Assembly: GCA_948735595.1 (NCBI GenBank)
Contig: CAPXSA010000005.1
Location: 1-64,000 of the forward strand
Length of the DNA stretch: 64,000 nucleotides
Direction of reading: 5' to 3'
From: an uncultured Clostridia bacterium
GTDB lineage: Bacteria; Bacillota; Clostridia; TANB77; CAG-508
Part shown: in pieces, positions 1 to 10,699 of the stretch
Layout: each line of letters starts with the position of its first letter
How positions within the stretch are numbered: the first letter of the stretch is position 1
Made by a program: the position numbers and the translations under genes
The notes under the pieces: generated by a model
Seen by the model: only the letters and a program-made list of their open reading frames with translations
Told to the model about the DNA's origin: nothing
Database searches by the model: none

Positions 1-1
1 A

Positions 2-3000
2 TATAATGAAAAAGGAAGAACCCATTCTTATGGATTTACTTATACATCATGGCAAATGCTAGGAATTGGTGGATATGACGGAGGATATGTTACCTACTTT
101 AGTGGAAAGAGTAAAAATGACTTAGATGCCATTCAAAAAGTAACCAAAGACCCAGATATGACTTGGAAGAAATTTAAAACACAACGTTATGAGTTAATGG
201 AAAACAGTTGGAATACCATTCCATACTTAAACTCAGACGAATTAGTAGAAAAATATGTAGAAGCATTAAAACTAGATGCTGCAAACAATGATAGGAATGT
301 TAGCAATAGTACAAATGTAAGAAGAGTGAATTACCATTACTTAAAACGTGTAACTGATGATTTTAGAGCAGAAGTATTAGATGGAAATATCCAAAAAGTT
401 CATATCAAAACAGCAGAAGAATTGAAACAAAAATTAACTCAAAATCCTTGTGCTTACTATGTATTAGACAATGATATTGACTTATCTAGCATCACCGGAG
501 GAAATGCTATTGTGGATGGATACTTTATGGGAAAATTAGATGGGCAAGGACACAAATTAACAGGAAATACGATTCCAATCTTTAACACCATTAAATTTGC
601 TCATATTTCTAATCTACAAGTAGAAAATAGTAATATAACAAGTAGTTTAATGAATGTAGGAGCTTTGGCTAAAACATTAGAATATAGCCAAATGGAAAAT
701 GTACAAGGAAAAGACATTACCATATCTGCTACCAATAAACAAGTTGGTGGACTAATTGGTAGTACAGTATACAGTTTTGTAAAAAATGTACATGTAACTA
801 GAAGCAATGTAGTAGGAACAACAAGAGTTGGAGGAATTTCTGGTTATGTTGGTCAAAGCCAAGTAGAAGAGTGTAGTGCAAATGGAATAGTGCGTTCAAC
901 AGGAAATGCAGCTGGAGGACTAGTAGGAGAAATTTATAGTAAAACAACTCTTACAAATTGTTATACAATAGGAGAAGTACAAGGGAACCAAGATATTGGT
1001 GGATTAGTTGGCTATGTCAATACTTCTTATATTATGAACTGTTTTAGTAATACAAAAGCTACAGGAAATGCTGGTATAGCAAGCTTTGTAGGACAAACAA
1101 CAAATAACTCTATTATAAAAAATAATATTACCTTAGTAAATCAAACTGTAGGATATAAGTTTGATGGTAGAACAGCTAGTGATAAATTCAAGAACTTTAG
1201 TGGAAACTATGAAAATAAAGTCAATGTAGGAAAATCAACAACAACTAGAGCAGGTATTGACTTTACAGGAAAAATTACAGAGATAGAAGGAACAGAAGTT
1301 AAGAAAGAAAGTTTCTATACAAACACTTTAACTTGGGATAATCATATTTGGGACCTTAGTAGAGTGGCAAGTGGAGGATTACCAAAATTAAAAAATGATG
1401 ACCCTAATGATATAACAATGACAGGTGAAAGATATAGCATAACCAATGCAGAAGAATTTGAAAGTCTATTAAAAGAACATAGAGAAGCAACATTTGTAAT
1501 TGAACAAGATATTGACTTATCTACTTTAGAAAGTACGACTACCATTATTGATGGTGTGTTTATGGGAAGAATTGAAGGAAATAACCATACATTAAGAGGC
1601 AACAAAGTACCAATCTTCCATACAACTCGACATACTTATATTGAAAACTTAAAAATAGAAGGAAGTAACATCGATAAAAATGAGACAGATGTAGGAGCGC
1701 TTACTAAAATAGCAGATAATATAGAACTTAAAAATGTGATAGGAAAAGATATCACAGTTACAAACAGAAGAGATGATACTGGTGGATTAATTGGTATTAT
1801 GACTTATGGAGACCTAGAAAATGTACATGTCATTGGAGGAAATGTAACAGGAACTAACCGTGTGGGAACACTTGCAGGATATATTGGATATTCTAACATA
1901 AAAGCATGTAGTAGTAATGGAACTGCTACTGGTACAGGTAATGCTGTTGGTGGCTTTATGGGAGAAATCACCAATGGAACAATGGTTGAAAACTGTTATG
2001 CAAGAGGAACAGCTAAAGGAAACCAAAATGTTGGTGGATTTGTAGGACTTTTAAGTAAAGCATCTACAATAAGCAATTCTTTGAGTATAACAAAAGTAGA
2101 TGGAACAGATAGTGTTGCAGGATTTGTAGGGCAATCTATTACAAATTCTATTGTTAAAAACAACATAGCATTAGGAAATCAAGTTAGACAGCACTATAAA
2201 TTTGATGGCAAAACAGTTCAAGAACAACTAGCAACATATGAAGGAAATTATGAATATGAAGGAAATAAAGGTATTTCTATTGGAGAAAGAGGGGACATTG
2301 ACTTCACAGGAAAAATAAGTGTAGCAAACAGAGAAAATGTAACAAGCAAAGACTTCTATACCAATACTTTGGGCTGGAATGAGGAGGTTTGGGACTTTAG
2401 TACAGTTGCGTCTTGCAAGACACCAACCTTAAAGAATAGTGACCCAAATGAGAGCATGGAAATTCATATACCAGTTCATGAAATACGTACCGAAGAAGAA
2501 TTTAGAACCTTAATAGAGAAGTATCCAGATGAAAACTTTACATTAGAAAATGATATTGACTTATCTAGTTTAGAAAGTACAGGGGCTATCATTAGTGGTG
2601 AATTTATAGGAGAGATAGATGGAAAAAATCATAGCTTAAAAGGAAATACTGTTCCAATCTTCCATACGATTCATTATGCAAAACTTGCTAATTTGAAATT
2701 AGAAGGAAGCAATATCAATAAAAATGAAACAGATGTAGGAGCACTTGCTAAAATAGCAGACAAAGTAGAACTTACGAATGTATTAGCAAAAGATATTAAA
2801 GTAGCTAATAAAAATAATAATACAGGTGGTCTAATTGGTATTATGACTTCTAGTGATTTGGAAAATGTACATATCATTGGAGTAAATGTTACAGGAACTA
2901 GCCGAGTAGGAATGCTTACAGGTTATGTAGGAGCATCTCATATCAAAGAAAGTAGCAGTAATGGTGTTGCGATAGCTTCTGGAAATGTTTGTGGAGGATT

Positions 3001-4561
3001 GATAGGAGAAGTGATTAATAATACAACCATTGAAAATTGTTATTCTCTAGGAAATGCCAGAGGAAATCAAGATATAGGAGGACTTGTAGGAATTTTAAGA
3101 GAGTCTAATATAACAAGTTGCTTTAGTACAGTGAAAGTGCTAGGAAATGCAGGTGTAGCAGGACTACTAGGAAAAGCAGAAGGAAACTCTGTAGTTAAGA
3201 ATAATATTGCACTAGGAAATCAAATGAAACAATATAAGTTTGATGGAAGAACAGCAAGTGATCAGATAGAAGGCTTTGAAGGAAATTACGAATATGAAGA
3301 AAATACAGGAATTTCAACTGGGGCAAGAGAAGATATCGACTTTACAGGAAAAATCAGTGTAGCAACCAAGCAAGATATTATGAATGAAGCATTTTATACG
3401 AATACTTTAGGATTTGATACCAAAGTTTGGGATTTAAGCTATGTAAGCCAAGAATGTATTCCAAAGTTAAAAAATTGGGATCCAAATGAAAAGACACTAA
3501 TTCATAAAATAGAAACTTATGCAATACATTCTGCAGAAGAATTTAAAGAATTATTACAAGCGCATCCAGATGCTATATTTACCATCGAAGATGATATAGA
3601 CTTTTCTAATATGAAGTATGATTGGAAAGGGTCATGGTCAGTAATATCAGGAGAATTTTATGGAGAAATTAGAGGTAATAACCATACGATTTCTAACCTA
3701 GCAAATGCAGCACTATTTGAACATTTTTCAGGAAAAGTAGATAGACTAAACATGAAAGATTATGCTTATGGAGTAAATTGGAAAGATGGATTTATTAATT
3801 GGAGTTCAAGTAACCCAATGAGATCTAAGATTGCAGCTTTTGCACTAAAAGCAACTAATGCAACATTTACCAATATGAAATTTACCAATATGACTATGCT
3901 AGGAAATACAGGTGTTGCAACTATGGTTGTGGAAGATGAAAATTGTACTTATGAAAATATTCATATTGAAAAGGCTTATGTAAATGGCAGAAGCTATGGA
4001 AGCAAACTAGCAGCAATGGTTGCAGTTAAAACAGGAGGAAGTATCAAGAATTGTTATGTACAAGGAGAAATATATGGAAGTGGTAATCGAGCTGCTGGTA
4101 TAGTAGCCTTATCACAAGGAGACGTTACTATCGAAAATGTAATAGCAAATGTTTACATGAGTTGTAGTGAAAGTCAGATATATCCTGATAATACAGAAAC
4201 TTGGGGCGGATTTGTTGGTGAAGTAGGAACTGGAAACTTAACTGTAAAAAATTCAGCAATGATTAATAAACTACAACAAAATAACAATCCAATTAACAAA
4301 TTTATAGGAAATGTAGTAGACGGGGCAAATGCAATTTTTGAAAATTGCTATGAAAATGAAGATGCAAATGGAACAGCAAGTGACACAATAGATGGTATAA
4401 ATGTAGTTACTAATGCTGAGCTGTTGACAAAAGAATTTTACACAAATAGACTACTTTTAGATGAAAGCATTTGGAATTTAGACAATATTGCACAAGCAGA
4501 TATAACAAGTGCTGATAATAAAGTAGTAAGATTTATCACTTTTGGTTTACGAGGGTTTTAA
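2..4561 (+). CDS. GLUG-repeat surface protein, probably M26 peptidase-like, C-terminal part (5' end outside window)
   Basis: The frame is open to the left window edge, so the true start lies upstream. About 1519 residues are visible. The first ~115 residues (SWQMLGIGGYDGGYVTY, then the DLDAIQKVTKD region) resemble the end of an M26 (IgA1 protease/Zmp-type) zinc peptidase domain; this is from memory of the family, and no HExxH motif lies inside the window. Four long units of about 345 residues follow, beginning near nt 401, 1434, 2480 and 3520. Each opens with an AEE(F/L) helix and a NDIDLSS-type strand and then carries GLUG-like motifs (GGLIG, GGLVG, RVG-L-GYVG). The fourth unit is divergent. 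There is no LPXTG, SLH or C-terminal membrane segment, so anchoring is unclear. An extracellular role is inferred from the family. Confidence 0.72.
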   Translation, partial: YNEKGRTHSYGFTYTSWQMLGIGGYDGGYVTYFSGKSKNDLDAIQKVTKDPDMTWKKFKTQRYELMENSWNTIPYLNSDELVEKYVEALKLDAANNDRNVSNSTNVRRVNYHYLKRVTDDFRAEVLDGNIQKVHIKTAEELKQKLTQNPCAYYVLDNDIDLSSITGGNAIVDGYFMGKLDGQGHKLTGNTIPIFNTIKFAHISNLQVENSNITSSLMNVGALAKTLEYSQMENVQGKDITISATNKQVGGLIGSTVYSFVKNVHVTRSNVVGTTRVGGISGYVGQSQVEECSANGIVRSTGNAAGGLVGEIYSKTTLTNCYTIGEVQGNQDIGGLVGYVNTSYIMNCFSNTKATGNAGIASFVGQTTNNSIIKNNITLVNQTVGYKFDGRTASDKFKNFSGNYENKVNVGKSTTTRAGIDFTGKITEIEGTEVKKESFYTNTLTWDNHIWDLSRVASGGLPKLKNDDPNDITMTGERYSITNAEEFESLLKEHREATFVIEQDIDLSTLESTTTIIDGVFMGRIEGNNHTLRGNKVPIFHTTRHTYIENLKIEGSNIDKNETDVGALTKIADNIELKNVIGKDITVTNRRDDTGGLIGIMTYGDLENVHVIGGNVTGTNRVGTLAGYIGYSNIKACSSNGTATGTGNAVGGFMGEITNGTMVENCYARGTAKGNQNVGGFVGLLSKASTISNSLSITKVDGTDSVAGFVGQSITNSIVKNNIALGNQVRQHYKFDGKTVQEQLATYEGNYEYEGNKGISIGERGDIDFTGKISVANRENVTSKDFYTNTLGWNEEVWDFSTVASCKTPTLKNSDPNESMEIHIPVHEIRTEEEFRTLIEKYPDENFTLENDIDLSSLESTGAIISGEFIGEIDGKNHSLKGNTVPIFHTIHYAKLANLKLEGSNINKNETDVGALAKIADKVELTNVLAKDIKVANKNNNTGGLIGIMTSSDLENVHIIGVNVTGTSRVGMLTGYVGASHIKESSSNGVAIASGNVCGGLIGEVINNTTIENCYSLGNARGNQDIGGLVGILRESNITSCFSTVKVLGNAGVAGLLGKAEGNSVVKNNIALGNQMKQYKFDGRTASDQIEGFEGNYEYEENTGISTGAREDIDFTGKISVATKQDIMNEAFYTNTLGFDTKVWDLSYVSQECIPKLKNWDPNEKTLIHKIETYAIHSAEEFKELLQAHPDAIFTIEDDIDFSNMKYDWKGSWSVISGEFYGEIRGNNHTISNLANAALFEHFSGKVDRLNMKDYAYGVNWKDGFINWSSSNPMRSKIAAFALKATNATFTNMKFTNMTMLGNTGVATMVVEDENCTYENIHIEKAYVNGRSYGSKLAAMVAVKTGGSIKNCYVQGEIYGSGNRAAGIVALSQGDVTIENVIANVYMSCSESQIYPDNTETWGGFVGEVGTGNLTVKNSAMINKLQQNNNPINKFIGNVVDGANAIFENCYENEDANGTASDTIDGINVVTNAELLTKEFYTNRLLLDESIWNLDNIAQADITSADNKVVRFITFGLRGF

Positions 4562-4626
4562 TAAATTTGTTATTATGTAGTAAATAAAATTCTTGGAAGA
4601 AGAAGGCTGTAAAAGCCTATAGAAAA

Positions 4627-4668
4627 ATGAGATTTAAGTTATATTGTTAACTTAATCTCATTTTTTTG
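4627..4668 (+). terminator. Intrinsic terminator after the GLUG protein
   Basis: An inverted repeat with arms GAGATTTAAGTT and AACTTAATCTC (one bulged T) is followed by a run of seven T. The rest of 4562-4845 is AT-rich leader; I see no gene in it. Confidence 0.75.
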
Positions 4669-4845
4669 TACAACAGGCATGTCGATTAACAAAGTCCAAA
4701 ACAGAAGTATATATCGTCAACTGTATAGAGAAACACAAGCACATTATATAGCTATAGTGTCATAAAATGTGAAAGCTTGTCAGTTCTCTTTTGTGTATAG
4801 CTTGAATAAAATAGAAACAAGAAAAAAGATAGGAGAAAACTAAAA

Positions 4846-7018
4846 ATGCGAAATTCTAAAAAGAGCTTGCGTGAAGTTTTAGATAAGAAACAATTAATCA
4901 AATGGAAGAAAAGGAAAAAAGAGGAAGTGGTTGATCTAAAAAAAGAGAAAAAAATAGCGCAAAAGGGAATGAAGAAAAAGTTTGGAAAAGAAATAAAAAG
5001 CAAAAAAATAAAAGTGAAAGCAGAAGAAAAAATAGGAGATGTCACTAGAAAGAAAAGAATGAGAAATGAAATTGTCATTTTGTGGATGGTTCTTTTAGTA
5101 CTTCTTTTTCGTATTGGATGGATACAATTTGGTGAAGGGTCAAAGCTGCAATCTATGGCTTATGTACAGCAAACATTAGACAGAAGTATCAATCCTAAAA
5201 GAGGTACTATTTATGACGCAACAGGAAAGAATATTTTAGCAGTTAGTAGCACAGTAGAAACTGTAACAGTAAACCCAGGAAATATTGCCAAAGAAGATAA
5301 AGAAAAGGTAGCAAGAGCACTAAGTGATATTCTAGAATTAGATTATGAAACGGTTTTAAAAAGAGTAACCAAAAAAAGTTCGATAGAAACCATTAGCAGA
5401 AAAGTAGACAGAGAAAAGACAGATAAATTACGAGTTTGGTTAAAGGATAATAAGATTACAAAAGGGGTTAATATTGATGAAGATACAAAAAGATATTATC
5501 CATATAATAATTTAGCTTCACAAGTCATTGGATTTTCAGGAAGTGATAATCAAGGACTAGATGGAATTGAAGCGGTTTATGATGAGCAATTAAAAGGACA
5601 AAAAGGAAAAATAGAGAGACTAACAGATGCCAAAGGTGGAGATATTGAAGAAGTGCATGAAAACTATGTGGATGCAATTGATGGAAATGATTTGGTATTA
5701 AGTATTGATGCGACCATACAGGGAATTGCAGAAAAATATCTAAAAGAAGCCTGTATTGATAATAAATGTACAGACGGCGGAAATATTGTAATCATGAACC
5801 CAAAAACAGGGGATGTTCTAGCAATGGCAGGGTATCCAAACTATAACTTAAATGAACCATTTGAGCCTTCCACAGATGAACTAAAAGCGTCATGGGAGGG
5901 AATGTCACAAGCAGATAGAAATAAAGCCATGATGGCACTTTGGAGAAATAAAGCAGTGAGTGATACTTATGAGCCAGGGTCAGTCTTTAAGCTAATTACA
6001 GCATCAGCATCCTTAGAAGAAGGAATTACGACACCAGATAAAGAAGGGGAATTTTGCTGCACAGGTGGTATTGAAATAGCAGGAGTTAGAATTAAATGTT
6101 GGAGATATTATAGACCACATGGCAGTGAATCTCTAAGGCAAGCACTCATGAATTCTTGTAACCCAGTATTTATAGGATTAGGGCAAAAAATTGGTGTACC
6201 AACTTATTATAGTTACCTAAATAAATTTGGACTTCTAAAACCGACAGGAATTGATTTATCACGGAGAAGCAACTAGTATTTTCTTAAAAGAAAACAAAGT
6301 AGGACCAGTAGAGCTTGCAACTATTGCCTTTGGGCAAAGATTTGAAATTACACCCATTCAATTAGCAACAGCGGTTAGTAGTATTGCTAATGGGGGTGTC
6401 AAAATTACTCCTAGAGTAGTCAAGAAAATCATTAATAGTGAAACAGGAGAAGTGACAGAAATACCTGTGAAAACAGGAGAAAGAATTATTTCAGAAGAAA
6501 ATGCGAAATCTATCTTAAGTATGATGGAAAGCGTTGTAGCAGAAGGAACAGGAAAAAATGCACAAGTAGTTGGATATCGTGTTGGAGGAAAAACAGGTAC
6601 TTCAGAAGATGGAGTAAATACCAATAAATATGTAGCATCTTTTTGTGGTGTGGCACCAATATCAGATCCGCAAGTAGTTGCATTAGTAACATTATATAAT
6701 CCAACAGGAGAAGGAGGGCACCAAGGAGGTGGTGTAGCAGCACCAGTAGGTGGGCAAGTATTATCAGAGGTATTGCCATACTTAGAATTAACAAAAGATA
6801 ATGAAAAAGAAGAGGATAAGAAAAAGCAAGTAGAGGTGCCAAATATAGAAGGAATGACAATACAAGAGGCAAGTAAGGCATTAAAAGAAGTGAATTTAGA
6901 TTTTCAAATAGAAAATGAGCCAGAGGGGTTAGATAAAACCACAGCAATAGTAAAGGAACAATTACCAAAAAAAGGAATTAGTATATATGAGGGGACAAAA
7001 ATTTTATTGAAGATATAA
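4846..7018 (+). CDS. Class B penicillin-binding protein with C-terminal PASTA domain (SpoVD/Pbp2B-like), +1 shift at CGG 6262
   Basis: Transpeptidase that cross-links peptidoglycan at the septum or during spore wall synthesis. A very Lys-rich cytoplasmic tail (1-73) precedes one membrane segment (~75-93) and a dimerisation domain. The transpeptidase domain has SVFK at ~379-382 and SCN downstream in frame 0. The KTGT box and a single PASTA domain (from VEVPNIEGMT) lie in the +1 frame. In frame 0 the protein would stop just after residue 472. Dropping the C at 6262 turns TCA CGG AGA into TCA GGA GAA, giving GIDLSGEA and a continuous protein of about 723 residues. The break falls between two catalytic motifs, so a frame-0 product would be inactive. 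It heads a run of mur/fts genes. I cannot tell the division paralogue from the sporulation paralogue. Confidence 0.9.
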
Positions 7019-7036
7019 AAGTGAAATATAAAAAAT

Positions 7037-7096
7037 GCTACTGTTCCCTTTGAGAGGAACAGTAGCGCCAATCGCCAAAGTGTTAGCGATTGTTTT
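7037..7096 (+). terminator. Double hairpin between convergent genes
   Basis: GCTACTGTTCC pairs with GGAACAGTAGC (7037-7066). A second hairpin CAATCGC/GCGATTG is followed by TTTT (7069-7096). The second overlaps the stop codon of the minus-strand gene and may serve both directions. Confidence 0.7.
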
Positions 7097-7286
7097 AGAG
7101 GTCAGAAGGCCAGCCTTTAAAAGGTGGCAATTTCAAGCGGATACCCAAAGGTTCTTCTTTTGGACCATCAGGTGCATTGGGATTAAGTAATGTATGAGGT
7201 CCTGCGTCATACTGCTCGCCATAGGTTATAAATTCCTGTAATTTGGCTTGGTGAAATTCTTCGTATGAAAAATACATTGCTTTCAT
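7095..7286 (-). CDS. Small hypothetical protein, 63 aa, GC-richer than neighbours
   Basis: I do not recognise this protein. It starts MKAMYFSYEEFHQAKLQEF and ends in a Pro-rich segment with GPKEEPLG and PPFKGWPSDL; no signal peptide or membrane segment is visible. The start has an AAAGG-type SD immediately upstream. It sits alone on the minus strand between the PBP gene and the next plus-strand gene. Its base and codon use (GGT, CCT, CAG, CTT) is visibly richer in G and C than the flanking genes, like the other isolated small genes at 28965, 35015, 38500 and 62794. It contains no CGG codon. A spore-coat role is conceivable in this host but nothing in the sequence proves it. Confidence 0.55.
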   Translation of the reverse strand: MKAMYFSYEEFHQAKLQEFITYGEQYDAGPHTLLNPNAPDGPKEEPLGIRLKLPPFKGWPSDL

Positions 7287-7399
7287 CCTTTCTTTAAATT
7301 AATTACTAAGGGTAGCCTAAAAGATAGTCTCTAATCTCCTTTGTTAAAGATGTATGACATATCGATTATATAATAAATTTTAGTAAATTTCAATAAAGT

Positions 7400-7429
7400 T
7401 TGCGTTATAAAATAAATGTATGATATAAT
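7400..7429 (+). promoter_or_regulatory. Sigma-A-like promoter before 7468
   Basis: TTGCGT and TATAAT are separated by 18 bases, with TG one base upstream of the -10 (extended -10). The region 7290-7399 is AT-rich and otherwise shows nothing clear. Confidence 0.6.
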
Positions 7430-7467
7430 ACAAATGAAAAATAAGGGAGATAGTAAAGGAAAGAGAA

Positions 7468-8124
7468 ATGGAAAAGCCAAAGTATTATGATATGATAACA
7501 AAACAAGAAATAAATGAGCAAGAGTTAAGACAAAATATTCCATATATTATCTTAACAGATAAATGGAAGATTAGAGTAGTTACTTATAGGCAAGATAGAA
7601 AAACAGAAGAAAGTTTCCTTACTTTGCAAGAGGAAGAAATAGCAAGAAGGGAGATTTTAAGACAAAGATTAATGCAAATGGGATATCAAGTACAAGGCAT
7701 TCATCAAAAAGAGAATTTTATAGTAGATGGAATTCAAATCAATGTTCCAAATTATGTAGCACAATTACAAGACAGTCAAGGCAGAAAAGGGGAAGCTCTA
7801 TATGATTGTGGAAGCTTAGAAGGTTTAGTGAAAAATACAGAGCATGGCAAGATGATTCAGATAGAAGGAAAAACAATCAGTAGTGGAAGTCTGATTGAAA
7901 ATATAGGAATGCCAACTAATATAAATAGAGCAACTAATGCAAGGAATACAGGAAATATAATCTTAAATATTGACCAATGGGGAGCTTTTAAGGCAACATA
8001 TAATTTGAGAAATCCAGAAGATGTAAAAAGACTAATGGAAGACCAAAAAAGAATGCCAAGAAACAAAGAAGAAGCAATGCGAATGAAACAAGGAGAAACG
8101 CAAGATAGAAATTTTGAAGAATAG
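7468..8124 (+). CDS. Hypothetical protein upstream of murE, 218 aa
   Basis: No family recognised. The protein is soluble, charged and Gln/Lys/Arg-rich. It has an Arg-rich helix around residues 50-70 (QEEEIARREILRQRLMQMGY), a middle part that looks beta-rich, and a basic, methionine-rich C-terminus. There is no signal peptide or membrane segment. It ends 12 bases before murE, so the two are probably co-transcribed from the promoter at 7400, which suggests a role tied to envelope synthesis or simply shared expression. Codon use is like the host. Confidence 0.7.
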   Translation: MEKPKYYDMITKQEINEQELRQNIPYIILTDKWKIRVVTYRQDRKTEESFLTLQEEEIARREILRQRLMQMGYQVQGIHQKENFIVDGIQINVPNYVAQLQDSQGRKGEALYDCGSLEGLVKNTEHGKMIQIEGKTISSGSLIENIGMPTNINRATNARNTGNIILNIDQWGAFKATYNLRNPEDVKRLMEDQKRMPRNKEEAMRMKQGETQDRNFEE

Positions 8125-8136
8125 GAGCGTAAGTGG

Positions 8137-9610
8137 ATGGAGTTAACAAATGTTTTATCAGGTTTAGAAGGCTTAAAAGTAAAAGGAAGTCTTGAAGTAG
8201 AGGTAAGTCAAATACGAAATAGCTCAAGTGAAATAAAAGAAGGAGATATGTTTGTAGCAATTGACGGCTTTGAAACAGATGGACATAGGTATATACCAGA
8301 AGCAATTGCAAAAGGAGCAAAGGTCATTATGGCTCAAGCTGATAAAGTAACCAAAGAAATGGTAAAGGGATTACCAGAAGATGTTACCTTTATTTTAGCG
8401 CCAGATACAAGATATGCTATTGCGATATGTGCTTGTAATTTCTATCAAAATCCTTCTCGCAAACTAAAATTAATTGGTGTTACTGGTACAAAAGGAAAGA
8501 CAACAACCACTTTTATGATTAAGTCCTTATTAGAAAAACAAGGATTTAAAGTGGGATTAATTGGTACTATTTGTACGTATATTGGAGATAAGAATTTAGG
8601 AGATAATGATAGAACAACACCTGAAAGCTTAGAATTACAAGAACTTTTAAGCAAAATGGTAAAAGAAAAATGTGATTATGTTGTTATGGAAGTTTCTTCT
8701 CAAAGTTTAAAACTAGGAAGAGTAGATGGTTGTAATTTTGAAATAGGAATATTTACCAACTTTTCAAAAGACCATATTAGTCCTAAAGAGCATCCAAGTA
8801 TGGAAGATTATTTTGAATCCAAAGTAAAGTTATTTAAAATGTGTAAATATGGTTATATTAATTCAGATGATATTTATGCCAACAAGTTACCAGACTTAGT
8901 ACCAAGTTGTGAATTTAAAACATATGGAATTGATAATCCAGCTAATTTGTTAGCAAAGGATATTACAGTAACCAATGCTTACGTAGATTTTAAAGCAAAG
9001 CTAGGAGATAAAAATCAAAGAGTAAAAACTGATATTCCAGGAAGATTTAGTGTGTATAACTCATTAGCAGCAATTAGTGTAGCTTTAAAATATGGGGTAT
9101 CACCAGAAAATATTCAAGAAGCATTACTGAATGTACGTGTTCCAGGTAGAAGCGAGTTAGTAGATAATGATAAGGAAATCACCATTATGATAGACTATGC
9201 TCATTCACCAGAAAGTTTAGAAAGTATTTTAACCACAGTACAAGAATATACACAGGGTGATGTCATTTGTGTATTTGGTTGTGGGGGAGATAGAGATACA
9301 CGGAAAACGCCCGATTATGGGAGAAATTGCAGGAGTAAAAGCAGATTATACAATTATCACTTCAGATAACCCAAGAACAGAAGAACCTGCCAAAATTGTA
9401 GAGCAAATAGAAGCAGGAATAAAAAAGACTAAAGGAAAATATGAATGTATTGTAGATAGAAAAGAAGCAATTAAAAAAGCAATCGAAATGGCACATAAAA
9501 GAGATATGGTTATTATTGCAGGTAAAGGGCATGAATTAACGCAAGAAATAAAGGGAAAGAAATATCCATTTGATGAAAGAGAAATTGTCAAGGAGATACT
9601 AGAGAAGTAA
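8137..9610 (+). CDS. murE: UDP-MurNAc-L-Ala-D-Glu:meso-DAP ligase, +1 shift at CGG 9301
   Basis: Adds the third amino acid to the peptidoglycan stem peptide in the cytoplasm. The ATP loop GVTGTKGKTTT is at ~112-122 and the central domain has the TTPESLELQ segment. The substrate motif DNPR (in TSDNPRTEEP) points to meso-diaminopimelate rather than lysine. Frame 0 ends early after GCGGDRDT. The next codon, CGG at 9301, must be skipped by +1 so that GGAAAACGC gives GDRDTGKRPIMGEIAG, the conserved MurE segment; the C-terminal domain then continues to 9610. The joined product is about 490 residues, the usual MurE length. A good SD (AGGAG) precedes the ATG. mraY follows after a hairpin element. Confidence 0.93.
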
Positions 9611-9614
9611 CCTA

Positions 9615-9668
9615 GGGGGGACATATCCTGTCCCTTAAGGAATACATAGGGGAAGAATATGTCCCCCT
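9615..9668. repeat. GGGGACA hairpin element, copy 1
   Basis: GGGGGACATA and TATGTCCCCC form a 10-bp stem around a conserved centre (TGTCCCTTAAGGAATAC, then GGGGAA). It lies between murE and mraY. Copy 2 at 25319 shares the centre, and its stem differs while still pairing. Confidence 0.75.
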
Positions 9669-9686
9669 TAACGCAGGAGGAAAAAG

Positions 9687-10679
9687 ATGAGATTTCAAAC
9701 AAAAATTGTTCTACTTTCATTTGCAATTAGTGTTGTTATTGCACTTATTATTATTCCTATTTTGAAAAAGCTAAAAGTAGGGCAAATAGAAAGAAGAGAA
9801 GGTCCTCAGTCACATTTAAAAAAGCAAGGAACACCTACTATGGGTGGAATTATTATGATTATTACCATTTTAGTTTTTGGTATTTTCATGGTATGGAATT
9901 ATATGAGAAGTTCAGACCAGGATGAAGTAACAATAGGCAAAAACTTAATTCCACTTATTAGTGTTACAGTAGGCTTTGGAATTATTGGACTGATTGACGA
10001 CTTAAAAAAACTAATTGGAAAAAATACAGATGGCTTAAAACCTGCCTATAAAATGTTAGGCTTATTAGTTGTAGCAGTAGGGTTTACGTTATATCTTACA
10101 CAAGTATTAAAAATAGGTACAGATATTTACATTCCATTTGTGAAAACTTATTTGAATTTACCAATTTGGATTTATATTCCATTTGCAGTAGTAGTACTTC
10201 TTGCTACTACAAATGCAGTTAATTTAACAGATGGGATTGATGGACTATCCACTAGTGTTACCACCATTATTCTTACTTGTTTAACTGTCATTGGAATTAT
10301 TTTTGGAATAAAAGAAATTACGATATTTGGTAGTATTTTAATAGGAAGTTGTTTAGCATTTTTAGTATTCAACTTGCATCCAGCGAAAGTGATGATGGGA
10401 GACACAGGTTCTCTTCTATTAGGAGGAGCAATTGCAAGTATAGCATTATATTTAAAAATGCCATTATTACTTATCATCATTGCATTAGTACCAGTTGTTG
10501 AGACACTTTCTGTTATGATACAAGTAAAACACTTTAAAAAAACAGGAGAGAGAATTTTCAAAATGGCTCCAATTCACCATCATTTTGAATTATCAGGTTG
10601 GAAAGAAAACAAGATCGTTTCGATATTTAGTCTTATCACATTAGTTTGTTGTATTATAGGGCTTGTTTCAATCTGGTAA
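9687..10679 (+). CDS. mraY: Phospho-MurNAc-pentapeptide-transferase (lipid I synthase)
   Basis: Integral membrane enzyme that moves phospho-MurNAc-pentapeptide onto undecaprenyl phosphate. At 330 residues it has normal family length, with about ten hydrophobic segments. Family motifs are visible: the GTPTMGG loop (~47-53), an aspartate pair at IDDLKK, NAVNLTDGIDGL in the catalytic loop, and the PIHHHFE histidine cluster near the end. The SD AGGAGG is seven bases before the ATG. It follows murE across a hairpin element and precedes ftsW by 20 bases, so all are probably one operon. Confidence 0.96.
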   Translation: MRFQTKIVLLSFAISVVIALIIIPILKKLKVGQIERREGPQSHLKKQGTPTMGGIIMIITILVFGIFMVWNYMRSSDQDEVTIGKNLIPLISVTVGFGIIGLIDDLKKLIGKNTDGLKPAYKMLGLLVVAVGFTLYLTQVLKIGTDIYIPFVKTYLNLPIWIYIPFAVVVLLATTNAVNLTDGIDGLSTSVTTIILTCLTVIGIIFGIKEITIFGSILIGSCLAFLVFNLHPAKVMMGDTGSLLLGGAIASIALYLKMPLLLIIIALVPVVETLSVMIQVKHFKKTGERIFKMAPIHHHFELSGWKENKIVSIFSLITLVCCIIGLVSIW

Positions 10680-10699
10680 AGAAAGGATGTTAGCTAATT

